A stretch of DNA of 64,000 nt from Flavobacteriales bacterium (GTDB lineage: Bacteria > Bacteroidota > Bacteroidia > Flavobacteriales_D > Sanyastnellaceae), in NCBI GenBank assembly GCA_018402085.1, contig JAGYJM010000001.1, forward strand, positions 216,562 through 280,561. The letters run 5' to 3'. Below are positions 26,403 to 34,797 of this stretch, piece after piece (within the stretch, counting starts at the first letter, position 1; each line of letters begins with the position of its first letter). The notes beneath the pieces are model-generated. The model worked only from the letters and a program-made list of their open reading frames with translations. It was not told where the DNA came from and ran no database searches. Made by a program: the position numbers and the translations under genes.

Positions 26403-27015
26403 GTTCATGAAGTACGTAGCCGCCGCTATGGGCATTGTCACCATCGCCGCACTTAACCTGAGCACGAGCTGTGTTTCACCATCGATTGCTTCGTCTGACA
26501 TAGCACGTGTAGCTCAGTACCGGCAAACCATTCCATCGGTGCAGCAGGTATTTAATCAGGCGAACACCGTGAAAGCCAACCCGGTTTACCAGGAAGAGAC
26601 AGACGCGAATACGCCCGTTTATTCAGCGAATGAAGCGGATGAACTGACATGGCGCACGCTCACAGATGTAGAGTTTAAAGACGTATATGTAGAAGAGCTT
26701 GACGCTTACTACTGGAAACCAACCTTTGGAAAAACAGTTAAAGAACTTGAAGGCAAAGAAGTGTACATTACCGGCTATATCATTCCGGTTGACTACGATG
26801 AAGACTTCTATGTGCTTTCGCGTTATCCTTTTGCCAACTGCTTTTTTTGCGGTGGTGCCGGTCCTGAATCAGTGGTCGACCTCCGATTCAAAAGCAAAAC
26901 CCGAAAGTACGAGACCGACGAGCGCTTAACCTTCAAAGGAACCTTCGCGCTGAATGCAGATGACGTCTACCAGATGAACTACATTCTGGAAGGTGCTGAG
27001 GAGTATAAGCCCTGA
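26395..27015 (+). CDS. DUF3299-like exported protein with CxxC
   Basis: The 206-residue protein has a hydrophobic N-terminus ending at Cys26 (weak lipobox, LSTSC), so it is probably periplasmic or a lipoprotein. Residues about 85-205 resemble DUF3299: a GKEVYITGYIIPVDY segment and then CFFCGGAGPESVVDL with the pair Cys149/Cys152. The Cys pair next to Gly suggests metal or disulfide function. It is coupled to the FtsX-type permease by an 8-bp overlap, so it is likely the periplasmic partner of that transporter. A metal (zinc or copper) role is my inference from the domain and context only. Confidence 0.7.
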   Translation: MDKFMKYVAAAMGIVTIAALNLSTSCVSPSIASSDIARVAQYRQTIPSVQQVFNQANTVKANPVYQEETDANTPVYSANEADELTWRTLTDVEFKDVYVEELDAYYWKPTFGKTVKELEGKEVYITGYIIPVDYDEDFYVLSRYPFANCFFCGGAGPESVVDLRFKSKTRKYETDERLTFKGTFALNADDVYQMNYILEGAEEYKP

Positions 27016-27064
27016 TTTAGCTGCGAGGGTTAGCTTTCGTTGTTGTGCGCTTTTCTGGCTTCTT

Positions 27065-28123
27065 TCATGATGAGCCCCGCTGCTTTGCTTTTCGGGCGTA
27101 TTGCACTTGTTGACGTAACCTTCCTTTATTGAAGATTTTGTTGCTGTTGGTTTTACCACGTCGCAGCTTACGTTGCTCTTCTTCCGGTAGGTTATGGATG
27201 TCTTTGCATTCGGCAGAACAGCAATCGTCATAAGCTGCTTTGCACTCCTCACACTGAATGAACAGCAGGTTGCAGGCGACATTTGCACAGTTGGTGTGGT
27301 CATCACAGGGTTTTCCGCACTGGTGGCACTCAGCGATAATATCTTCAGATATTCGTTCTGCCCGACGCTCATCGAACACGAAATTCTTGCCGATGAACTT
27401 GTTCTCGAGCCCTTGCTCTCTTACCTGACGGGTATATTCTATGATCCCGCCATCGAGTTGATGCACATTCGCATAGCCCTGATGCTTGAACCATGCACTG
27501 GCTTTTTCACAGCGGATGCCCCCGGTGCAGTACATGACAATGTTCTTGTCTTCGTTACCCTGCAGCATATCGGTGACCAGGTCAATTTCTTCGCGAAAGG
27601 TATCGACATCAGGGGTGATGGCCCCCTTGAAATGACCGACTTCGCTTTCGTAATGGTTGCGCATATCGATCAGAATCGTCTCAGGATCGCTGACAAGAGT
27701 ATTGAATTCAGCCGCCGATAGGTGCTTTCCGCGCCGGGTTACATCAAAGGTGCTGTCATTGAGACCATCGGCCACAATTTTCTCACGCACCTTGATGGCG
27801 AGTTTGAAGAACGACTTTCCGTCATCGTCAACGGCCACATTCAGGCGTATGCCATCGAGAAAGCGCACGGAGTAAAGGTGTTCCCTGAATGGTTCATACT
27901 GAGCCCGGGGCAGGCTGACCTGGGCGTTGATGCCTTCGTTGGCGACATAGGTGCGGCCGAGTACACCCATCTCCTCCCAGTTGGAGTAGAGAAAGTCGCG
28001 AAAAAACTGAGGGTTACGGATGTGCGCATAGCAATAAAACGACAGCGTCATGCGCTCTTCGTCGCTATTGAGCATGCGCTCAATCAGTACCCTCCGGTCG
28101 ACCTGGTTGTGTAGCTTGTTCAT
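27065..28123 (-). CDS. trhO: tRNA uridine(34) hydroxylase (rhodanese family, YceA/TrhO)
   Basis: The protein has 352 residues from the ATG at 28123. A frame extending to 28279 lacks homology-like sequence and would pass through a promoter box, so it is rejected. The N-terminal acylphosphatase-like domain (VLGRTYVANEGINAQVS) is followed by a rhodanese domain with the catalytic VMYCTGGIRCEKA loop, and a Cys-rich C-terminus (CHQCGKPC...CC...C) typical of the longer YceA proteins, possibly zinc binding. TrhO uses O2 to form 5-hydroxyuridine at the wobble base of some tRNAs. The gene is convergent with the DUF3299-like gene. Confidence 0.93.
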   Translation of the reverse strand: MNKLHNQVDRRVLIERMLNSDEERMTLSFYCYAHIRNPQFFRDFLYSNWEEMGVLGRTYVANEGINAQVSLPRAQYEPFREHLYSVRFLDGIRLNVAVDDDGKSFFKLAIKVREKIVADGLNDSTFDVTRRGKHLSAAEFNTLVSDPETILIDMRNHYESEVGHFKGAITPDVDTFREEIDLVTDMLQGNEDKNIVMYCTGGIRCEKASAWFKHQGYANVHQLDGGIIEYTRQVREQGLENKFIGKNFVFDERRAERISEDIIAECHQCGKPCDDHTNCANVACNLLFIQCEECKAAYDDCCSAECKDIHNLPEEEQRKLRRGKTNSNKIFNKGRLRQQVQYARKAKQRGSS

Positions 28124-28439
28124 CGTACAATTACAGGTTATACGTGATCCACCAAACCGGCAGAGGTTCAGACAAAGATACGGCTTTGCCAAAAGAGCCG
28201 TTAAAGGGTGACAATTGTCATGCCTCAACAGCGCCTTATTGAACTCTCTATTGAAATCCTGTCGGTGAGGTAATATCAAGACGTGCTCCGTCGTTCTTTA
28301 CCTGAGTCGTCACGGAAGATGACACCGGAAATCTATTGATGATAGGGTGTACAGGCGATTGTTAACAATAATTAGAGGATGCACGGTCAGGCATATTCTG
28401 ACGTTTTGTATCTTCAGTGAGCTTTAAAACCTGAAGGAG
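28124..28439. other. 316-bp intergenic region between divergent trhO and the 64-residue gene
   Basis: The region holds the trhO -7 box (28173-28180), a perfect 12-bp palindrome ATTGTTAACAAT at 28358-28369, and a TATCTTCA (28409-28416) that may be a weak -7 box for the rightward small gene. I see no other gene, RNA or terminator in it. The palindrome could be an operator, but nothing else supports that. Confidence 0.5.
28173..28180 (-). promoter_or_regulatory. -7 promoter box (TATCTTTG) for trhO
   Basis: This is an exact TAnnTTTG match on the minus strand, 49 nt before the chosen ATG at 28123. Confidence 0.5.
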
Positions 28440-28634
28440 ATGTTGGATTTTTGTAAGAACATACTGACCAAGGTCAGCTTTGATAGAAAATTGTTCCAGA
28501 AAGAGCTCAAGAAGTCAATCAAGTGGCTCAATAAAGAGGATCTTCATCAACTTCGGGCCTGGTGCCTGCAGAGGTTTGGAAATGTCTACGGAGATGTGAT
28601 CCAGGAGACCTTTACCCCCGTACTTGCAAGCTGA
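28440..28634 (+). CDS. Small basic conserved-looking protein
   Basis: The 64-residue protein is rich in Lys and Leu and predicted helical (FDRKLFQKELKKSIKWLNKEDLHQLRAWCLQRFG). It has no signal peptide. The amphipathic spacing and the absence of stop codons across a frame that fills the space before queG support it as real, and GGAG lies just before the ATG, which is rare in this window. Its last codon touches the queG stop (convergent, no gap). I recognise no characterised family. Short proteins with this start (..KVSFDR.LF.KEL.K..KWL) occur in Bacteroidota to my recollection. The function is unknown. Confidence 0.65.
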   Translation: MLDFCKNILTKVSFDRKLFQKELKKSIKWLNKEDLHQLRAWCLQRFGNVYGDVIQETFTPVLAS

Positions 28635-29573
28635 TTATTTGTCCAGAAAACGAATATTTCTTTTCAAGCCTTCATAGCCCGTACGTTTCACTGCTGACTT
28701 TCGAAATAGTTGGTTGAACACGTCTTTCGTGAGTTCGACCCATTCGTTGCGCGTCATTCCCAGAAGATCGGGATGTGGTTCGAAGGCCGGTTCAGTGTGG
28801 GGCTTCGAGAAGCGGTTCCACGGACAAACTTCCTGACAGATATCGCAGCCGAACATCCAATCGTCAAATTGACCTTTGAACTCTTGTGGAATGGCGTCTT
28901 TTAACTCAATAGTGAAATAGGAGATGCATCGTGATCCATCAACGGTGTAAGGACGAATAATGGCACCGGTAGGACAAGCGTCAATACAGGCTGTGCATTT
29001 GCCGCAATGGTCTGTTACGGGAGCATCGGCCTGCAATTCAAGATCGATGATCAATTCAGCGATGAAGAAGTAGCTTCCTTCCTGCTTGCGGAGTACGTTG
29101 CTGTGCTTTCCCATCCATCCCGAGCCGCTTCTCACCGCCCAGGCTTTATCAAGCACGGGTGCCGAATCAACGAAGGCCCTTCCGTCAACGTCACCGATCA
29201 TTTCGCGAATACGCTCGATCAGGGTGCGCATTTTTCGCTTGATCACGAAGTGGTAGTCTTCTCCATAAGCGTACATCGAGATCTTTGGTGCTTCTGGGTC
29301 TAGCTGTTTTGCGGGTGTGTAATAGTTATAGAGCAAGGTGATCACCGACTTGGCTCCGGGTACGAGTTTGCGCGGATCAAGGCGTTTGTCGAAGTAGTTT
29401 TCCATGTACTTCATCTGGCCATGCATAGCCTGTTTGAGCCAGCTTTCGAGTCGTGGCGCTTCTTCTTCGAGAAAAGTGGCTTTGCTGATGCCGCAGTGCA
29501 AAAACCCCGCATCTTCAGCCAGTTCCTTGATGAGCTGACTGCGATCAAAGGCGGTAAGGTCTGCGGTGGTCAT
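28635..29573 (-). CDS. queG: Epoxyqueuosine reductase
   Basis: The 312-residue protein shows the two [4Fe-4S] motifs of Que[17 protein letters not shown] (residues about 190-205) and [11 protein letters not shown] (about 247-257), plus the N-terminal cobalamin-binding region with the [18 protein letters not shown] segment. It performs the last step of queuosine synthesis in tRNA, reducing epoxyqueuosine with cobalamin. It lies downstream of ruvB on the same strand with a 94-bp gap. The queG-ruvB pairing is common in Bacteroidota. Confidence 0.95.
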   Translation of the reverse strand: MTTADLTAFDRSQLIKELAEDAGFLHCGISKATFLEEEAPRLESWLKQAMHGQMKYMENYFDKRLDPRKLVPGAKSVITLLYNYYTPAKQLDPEAPKISMYAYGEDYHFVIKRKMRTLIERIREMIGDVDGRAFVDSAPVLDKAWAVRSGSGWMGKHSNVLRKQEGSYFFIAELIIDLELQADAPVTDHCGKCTACIDACPTGAIIRPYTVDGSRCISYFTIELKDAIPQEFKGQFDDWMFGCDICQEVCPWNRFSKPHTEPAFEPHPDLLGMTRNEWVELTKDVFNQLFRKSAVKRTGYEGLKRNIRFLDK

Positions 29574-29667
29574 AAATCAAGCCGTTTTGTTGAATTCGAG
29601 ACGCATTTTAGTGGATATGATGAGAGGCGTATACGTTGCAGGTATGCACTTAGAATGAACAGAACGA

Positions 29668-30687
29668 TTAAAACAACTGTCCTTCACCGCCTGAAGGTAG
29701 TTTTCCGAGGTGTTGATAAGCCAATTCTGTTACCTGTCGTCCACGTGGTGTGCGTATTAAAAAACCTTCCTGGATGAGAAAGGGCTCATAAACTTCTTCG
29801 AGGGTGCCGGCATCTTCGCCCACAGCAGTGGCGATGGTATTTAGTCCAACCGGTCCACCCTTGAATTTGTCAATGAGGGTTGTGAGAATCCGGTTGTCCA
29901 TTTCATCAAGACCACGGCTGTCTACATTGAGAGCCTCAAGCGCGATGCGGGTGATTTCGAGATTGATGGTGCCATCTCCTTTGATCTGGGCGAAATCGCG
30001 CACACGACGCAGGAGTGCATTGGCAATTCGTGGGGTGCCGCGACTGCGCGAAGCGATTTCATGTGCCGCTTCATAGTCGATAGGTACATGCAGAATACCT
30101 GCACTGCGCTCTACGATATCGGTCAGGGTTTTGACATCGTAGTACATCAGGCGCAAATTGATTCCGAAGCGCGCTCGCAATGGAGCGGTCAGCAGGCCTG
30201 ATCTTGTGGTGGCACCTACGAGCGTAAAAGGATTGAGATCAATTTGTACCGTTCTCGCATTGGGCCCCGTATCAATGACAAGATCAATGCGGAAGTCTTC
30301 CATTGCGGAGTAGAGATATTCTTCTATAATCGGGCTCATGCGGTGAATCTCGTCGATGAACAGCACATCATTTTCTTCGAGATTGGTCAGTAGGCCGGCA
30401 AGATCACCCGGTTTGTCAAGTACAGGGCCGGAGGTAGTTCTGATCTGAACCCCCATTTCAATGGCGATGATATTGGCCAGGGTGGTTTTACCCAGTCCGG
30501 GAGGGCCATGCAAGAGCACGTGATCAAGCGCTTCTCCCCGTTGTTTGGCAGCGGCAACAAACACCTGCAGATTATCCAGCGCTTTGCGCTGCCCGGTGAA
30601 ATCATCAAACCGTTGCGGACGCAATACGCGTTCTAAGTCTTGGTCTGAGGGCTGCTCCGCCTCGCTGTGGTAATCGAAAGATGCCAT
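29668..30687 (-). CDS. ruvB: Holliday junction branch migration helicase RuvB
   Basis: The 339-residue AAA+ ATPase has Walker [10 protein letters not shown] (about residues 65-73), Walker B LFIDEIHR (about 113-120), sensor 1 GATTRSGLL, arginine-finger region LRARFG and the C-terminal winged helix with [16 protein letters not shown]. RuvB rings drive branch migration with RuvA. RuvA and RuvC genes are not adjacent. An exact TAACTTTG box ends 4 nt before the ATG, so the mRNA may be leaderless. Confidence 0.98.
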   Translation of the reverse strand: MASFDYHSEAEQPSDQDLERVLRPQRFDDFTGQRKALDNLQVFVAAAKQRGEALDHVLLHGPPGLGKTTLANIIAIEMGVQIRTTSGPVLDKPGDLAGLLTNLEENDVLFIDEIHRMSPIIEEYLYSAMEDFRIDLVIDTGPNARTVQIDLNPFTLVGATTRSGLLTAPLRARFGINLRLMYYDVKTLTDIVERSAGILHVPIDYEAAHEIASRSRGTPRIANALLRRVRDFAQIKGDGTINLEITRIALEALNVDSRGLDEMDNRILTTLIDKFKGGPVGLNTIATAVGEDAGTLEEVYEPFLIQEGFLIRTPRGRQVTELAYQHLGKLPSGGEGQLF

Positions 30688-30691
30688 GAGT

Positions 30692-30699
30692 CAAAGTTA
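30692..30699 (-). promoter_or_regulatory. -7 promoter box (TAACTTTG) for ruvB
   Basis: This is an exact TAnnTTTG match on the minus strand with only 4 nt between box and ATG, implying a transcript that starts at or inside the start codon. Confidence 0.5.
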
Positions 30700-30844
30700 C
30701 GATAGTTCACTTAAGTCTGGTGAGGGTTGAAGGGGGGCATAAGGCATGAGTATTTCACGGTGTCTAGCGAGATAAGAGTGGCGTGCTGTGTCAGGTGGTA
30801 TTGCAAAAGTGATGATCTTTCGCCTCGGTCGTTGCTTCTTTTTT

Positions 30845-30864
30845 CGGCCTGAAAAGGCCGGATG
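30845..30864 (-). repeat. CATC-hairpin element 6
   Basis: On the minus strand CATC is followed by CGGCCT, loop TTTC and AGGCCG, then an A-run. It lies directly after the stop of the barrel-like gene (stop at 30866). It is identical over 26 bases to element 2 inside the 9118-10134 gene. Confidence 0.88.
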
Positions 30865-30865
30865 T

Positions 30866-31513
30866 TCAGTTGCTCATTCGCTCTTCAAAGTCTCTTCGGA
30901 TCTGACCAAGTTTCACCCTGAATCGAAGCTGCCAGGTAGGTGCGGTGAACTGTTCGGGGATCTCGCGGTTGGAAACGATCATAAGCCGGAAACCCACACC
31001 GGCACCAATGCCAAAGTAGCGGAGAAAGTGATATTCTGCGATCATTGCGGGTTCATAGAGTACGATGGCTCTGCTGTTCACAGAAGTTCTTGAAGGTGTT
31101 TCCGAAAGCAGCTCCCTGTTTCGGCCTACACCGCAGGATACAGGAATAATGATTTGCCAATTTTTACGGTAGAGGAAGGAGTACTCGAAGAAAAAGCTGA
31201 CATAGGCCATTCTCAGTTCACGCAGCTCGTCAATACCGTTTGTTTGTCGTATCACAGATTCACCATGCCGCATCCAATTGTAGCCGAGCCCAACCGTCAC
31301 CCGCTCTCCGTAGCTTAAGCCCAATTTCGCTCCATAGGTCCGAATAGGGCGTCCGGTAACAAATGCATTGTGGGTATTGAGTCGTGCGATGAGTCTCGGT
31401 TCTTCGGCAAACGCAGAGCGAACGGAATCTGTCAGGGAAGGCAGGTCCGCATCCTGCGCTTCTGCGCAGAAAGAAACACAAAACACGATTGCTATAAAAG
31501 CGAAAATCCGCAT
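30866..31513 (-). CDS. Exported beta-barrel-like hypothetical protein
   Basis: The 215-residue protein has a signal peptide (FAFIAIVFCVSFCAEAQ). The rest has alternating aromatic and polar strands (KLGLSYGERVTVGLGYNW, YVSFFFEYSFLY, YFGIGAGVGFRLMI, WQLRFRVKLGQI), as expected for a small outer-membrane barrel. No family is recognised. The C-terminus RRDFEERMSN is not the usual aromatic barrel end. A TATCTTTC near-match to the -7 box lies 13 nt upstream of the ATG (31527-31534). CATC-hairpin elements occur both inside the signal-peptide region and right after the stop. Confidence 0.65.
   Translation of the reverse strand: MRIFAFIAIVFCVSFCAEAQDADLPSLTDSVRSAFAEEPRLIARLNTHNAFVTGRPIRTYGAKLGLSYGERVTVGLGYNWMRHGESVIRQTNGIDELRELRMAYVSFFFEYSFLYRKNWQIIIPVSCGVGRNRELLSETPSRTSVNSRAIVLYEPAMIAEYHFLRYFGIGAGVGFRLMIVSNREIPEQFTAPTWQLRFRVKLGQIRRDFEERMSN
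31450..31469 (+). repeat. CATC-hairpin element 7
   Basis: CATC is followed by CTGCGC, loop TTCT and GCGCAG. It lies inside the barrel-like gene, antisense to it, over the signal peptidase site (CAEAQDAD). The core is identical to element 3. Confidence 0.85.
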
Positions 31514-31561
31514 CTCAGCTTTGGCTGAAAGATACGGACTTTCAAAAGGGTTTACGGAAGC

Positions 31562-33316
31562 TTAGTGCTCTTCTTCTCCGGCGGCCAAAGGCACCGTCTG
31601 TGGCACGAAGTCTTCATCGTAATTAGGATTGCTGTAATCGTAGGCCCATCGGTGAACCTCTGGGAGTGCGCCCGGCCAGTTGCCATGAATGCGCTCAACA
31701 GGAGTGGTCCATTCGAGGGTATTAGATCTCCATGGGTTTTGCACGGCTTCTTGTCCTCGGAAAATGCTGTAGAAAAAGTTGAACAGGAATATCAATTGCG
31801 CGATACCTCCCACGATAGCGAATACCGAGATGATCGGGTTGAGATCCATCACGAAGTCAAGGAAATCAAATGCGCTGTAGTCATAGTATCGGCGAGGAGC
31901 GCCTGCCATACCGACGAAATGCATTGGGAAGAACACGCCGTAGCCACAAACGAGGGTAAGCCAGAAGTGGGCGTAACCCATTTTCGTACTCATCATTCGT
32001 CCAAACATCTTCGGAAACCAGTGGTAAATACCACCGAGCATACCGAATATGGCAGACATACCCATTACGATGTGGAAGTGGGCAACTACGAAGTACGTGT
32101 CGTGTACGTTCACATCAAGCGCGGAGTCAGCGAGGATGATACCCGTCAGACCACCGGTGACGAAAGTTGAAACAAGCCCGACACTAAATAACATAGCGGG
32201 TGTAAAACGAATGTTGCCTTTCCAGAGCGTTGTGATGTAGTTAAATGCTTTGACCGCTGACGGGATCGCAATCAAAAGTGTAGTGAATACGAATACAGAT
32301 CCGAGGAAAGGATTCATACCTGTAACGAACATGTGGTGACCCCAGACGATGAAGCTGAGGAAACCAATAGCGAGGATAGAGCCGACCATGGCGCGGTAAC
32401 CGAAGATCGGTTTGCGGCTGTTGGTGGCAATGATTTCAGAAGAAATGCCGAGGGCAGGAAGGAGTACGATATAAACTTCGGGGTGACCGAGGAACCAGAA
32501 TAAGTGTTGGTAAAGAATAGGTGAGCCACCGGTTACATCGAGGGCCTCACCGGCAATATGAATGTCGCTTAGGTAGAAGGCCGTACCCATTGAACGATCC
32601 ATCAGCAGCAATACAACTGCAGAGACGAGTACAGGGAATGAAAGAACTCCGAGTACAGCTGTAATCAGGAATGCCCAGATCGTGAGAGGAAGACGGGTCA
32701 TTTTCATACCCTTCGTGCGAAGGTTGATAATGGTCACAATGTAATTTAAGCCACCCAACAAGGATGAGGCGACAAACAAGACCATAGAGATGAGCCAAAG
32801 GGTCATTCCAAGGCCTGAGCCGGGCATAGCTTGCGGAAGTGCTGATAATGGGGGATAGACCGTCCAGCCTCCTGATGCTGCGCCACCTTCAACGAAGAGG
32901 GAGAAGATCATGATAGCACTCGAGACGAAGAACATCCAATACGAGAGCATATTGAGGAATCCCGAGGCCATATCACGGGCACCAATTTGAAGTGGAATGA
33001 GGAGATTGGAGAACGTACCTGACAATCCACCTGTCAGTACGAAGAACACCATGATGGTACCGTGAATGGTGACCAGAGCCAGATATGCATTACGGTCAAG
33101 TACTCCGTCGGGAGCCCACTTACCCATCAATGCTTCAAGTATTGCAAATTGCTCACCGGGCCAGCCAAGCTGGAGTCGGAAAAGCAAAGAGAGCATTACT
33201 GCTACAATCCCCATGAAAATTGCAGTGATCAGGAACTGCTTGGAGATCATCTTGTGATCTTGCGAGAAGACATACTTCGAGATGAAGCTTTCTTCGTGGT
33301 GTGCGTTTGCTGCCAT
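31562..33316 (-). CDS. ctaD: Cytochrome c oxidase subunit I (heme-copper oxidase, caa3/aa3 type)
   Basis: The 584-residue protein has about 12 helices and the complete active-site pattern: WFLGHPEVYIVLLP (CuB His cross-linked to Tyr), WGHHMFVTGM (CuB His pair), and HDTYFVVAHFHIVMG (heme a3 and heme a ligands). The GHPEVY motif places it in the A-type oxidases that reduce O2 to water and pump protons. It is the last gene of the leftward act-cta operon and follows subunit II by 33 bp. Subunits III and IV are not in this operon segment. Confidence 0.97.
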   Translation of the reverse strand: MAANAHHEESFISKYVFSQDHKMISKQFLITAIFMGIVAVMLSLLFRLQLGWPGEQFAILEALMGKWAPDGVLDRNAYLALVTIHGTIMVFFVLTGGLSGTFSNLLIPLQIGARDMASGFLNMLSYWMFFVSSAIMIFSLFVEGGAASGGWTVYPPLSALPQAMPGSGLGMTLWLISMVLFVASSLLGGLNYIVTIINLRTKGMKMTRLPLTIWAFLITAVLGVLSFPVLVSAVVLLLMDRSMGTAFYLSDIHIAGEALDVTGGSPILYQHLFWFLGHPEVYIVLLPALGISSEIIATNSRKPIFGYRAMVGSILAIGFLSFIVWGHHMFVTGMNPFLGSVFVFTTLLIAIPSAVKAFNYITTLWKGNIRFTPAMLFSVGLVSTFVTGGLTGIILADSALDVNVHDTYFVVAHFHIVMGMSAIFGMLGGIYHWFPKMFGRMMSTKMGYAHFWLTLVCGYGVFFPMHFVGMAGAPRRYYDYSAFDFLDFVMDLNPIISVFAIVGGIAQLIFLFNFFYSIFRGQEAVQNPWRSNTLEWTTPVERIHGNWPGALPEVHRWAYDYSNPNYDEDFVPQTVPLAAGEEEH

Positions 33317-33349
33317 GTTTCGCTACGTTATTTTTTTTCCTGAGGTGGT

Positions 33350-34774
33350 TTAAAGAGCTGCGGTTTCGGTGCTGCCCTCAGCGGCTTCAGGTTTTTCTTC
33401 AGTTGGTTGAACTTCTTCTTCTTTCTCTTCTTCCACTTGCTCAACATAGAATGCATCCTGTTGTTCAAGCCATGACTCATATTGCTCTTGCGTTTCCACA
33501 ACCACCTTCATTTGCATGTTAAAGTGCGCAGCTCCGCAGACTTTATTGCAGAGGAGGACGTAGTCAAACTCTTCATTTCCGGTGATGAGGCGCATGCTGT
33601 CAGTGGTAATGGTAGGAGTCATCTTGAAGCGAGTTGGGACCCCGGGAACACAGTTCATCTGGGTGCGGAAGTGCGGCATGTAGGCTGAGTGGATAACGTC
33701 GCGAGAACGGAAAACGAACTCGATTTCACGACCGACGGGCACGTGGAATTCACCTTTTACAATCTTGTCATCTTTGCCTGCTTCCCAGGAGGCGACTCCT
33801 CCAAAATCGAAGTTGTCAATTTCGAGAATACGTTGCACCTGGCGCTCTAGTCGGTAGAGTTTTTCTTCTTTAGCATCGATAGCCGCCTGGGTAAGGATGG
33901 TTACTTTATCCGAGTTTAGCATGGTATTGATTTCAGAAAGGCGAGCGTTGAGCGTGGCTTTCATGTCATCTGACATGCCGTGCGCATGACCTTCATGATC
34001 TTGTGCATCATCATGATGACCGTGATGACCATGCTCAGCTGCATGCAGTTGTTCTTCGATCTCTGCTTTTTCATTCAGCAAAGTGCTGCGCTCGTATTGA
34101 AGGTCGTCTTTAATCTCAGTTATTTGGGATTCGAGGTCAGCAAGGCTTTCTTCTAGTTTCTCTTCTGTAACAATACCCAGAGGATTGCTTGTGGTGATCA
34201 GGTTGTAACTGGCGAGACCAAACTCTTTGTCTGCTCCGGAGTAGCGGGCTGTCCAGTCAAATTGCTTCGAATAGAGCTCTACCTGGATAGCGTCATCGCT
34301 GGCAGGCCCAGTCATATCGTTCCAGGTCTTAAGTCCGTATATAATAATGACAGCGAGAACGATAGACGGAATGACCGTCCAGACGAGCTCGAGGCGATTA
34401 TCATGCGGGAAGAATTTGGCTTTCCGTTCTTTCCGGAAGTAATACTTCGATGCGAACCAGAAGAGCATAGTGTTTACGAGGAAGAAGACCGTCACAATGA
34501 TAATGAGGTTGAAGCCCATTAGCGTATCGACTTCGGCGCCGTGCACGGAAGCAGCGGGTGGTGCGTAGTCACCATAGACTACGAACAGGTAGATAACACC
34601 GGCGTAGAACAGCACCATGAATACGAGCCACAGACCAGCGTTCAGACGGTTATCAGCGTACGAGATTTCTTCTTCTTTACGCTTTCTTAAAAGTGCAGTC
34701 AACTCATACACTCGTGACAACTGTGCCACGGCTATGATTCCGACTACGATGACCAAAAGGATTAACAGTTTCAT
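33350..34774 (-). CDS. ctaC: Cytochrome c oxidase subunit II with large coiled-coil/His-rich insertion
   Basis: The 474-residue protein has helices at about 1-20, 46-68, 86-110 and 130-147, then the CuA domain starting at VELYSKQFDWTARY. CuA ligands are intact: His362 (DVIHS), Cys409, Cys413, His417 and Met420 (CNKVCGAAHFNM). Between NPLGI (ends residue 201) and AGKDDKI (332) there are about 130 extra residues forming two coiled-coil-like stretches around a His-rich turn (residues 248-265). A Glu-rich C-terminal tail follows the domain. There is no CxxCH, so it is not a heme-bearing caa3 subunit II; ActE or a separate cytochrome would donate electrons. Confidence 0.95.
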   Translation of the reverse strand: MKLLILLVIVVGIIAVAQLSRVYELTALLRKRKEEEISYADNRLNAGLWLVFMVLFYAGVIYLFVVYGDYAPPAASVHGAEVDTLMGFNLIIIVTVFFLVNTMLFWFASKYYFRKERKAKFFPHDNRLELVWTVIPSIVLAVIIIYGLKTWNDMTGPASDDAIQVELYSKQFDWTARYSGADKEFGLASYNLITTSNPLGIVTEEKLEESLADLESQITEIKDDLQYERSTLLNEKAEIEEQLHAAEHGHHGHHDDAQDHEGHAHGMSDDMKATLNARLSEINTMLNSDKVTILTQAAIDAKEEKLYRLERQVQRILEIDNFDFGGVASWEAGKDDKIVKGEFHVPVGREIEFVFRSRDVIHSAYMPHFRTQMNCVPGVPTRFKMTPTITTDSMRLITGNEEFDYVLLCNKVCGAAHFNMQMKVVVETQEQYESWLEQQDAFYVEQVEEEKEEEVQPTEEKPEAAEGSTETAAL

Positions 34775-34797
34775 AGTACTATTCTCTCGGTGTCAAA

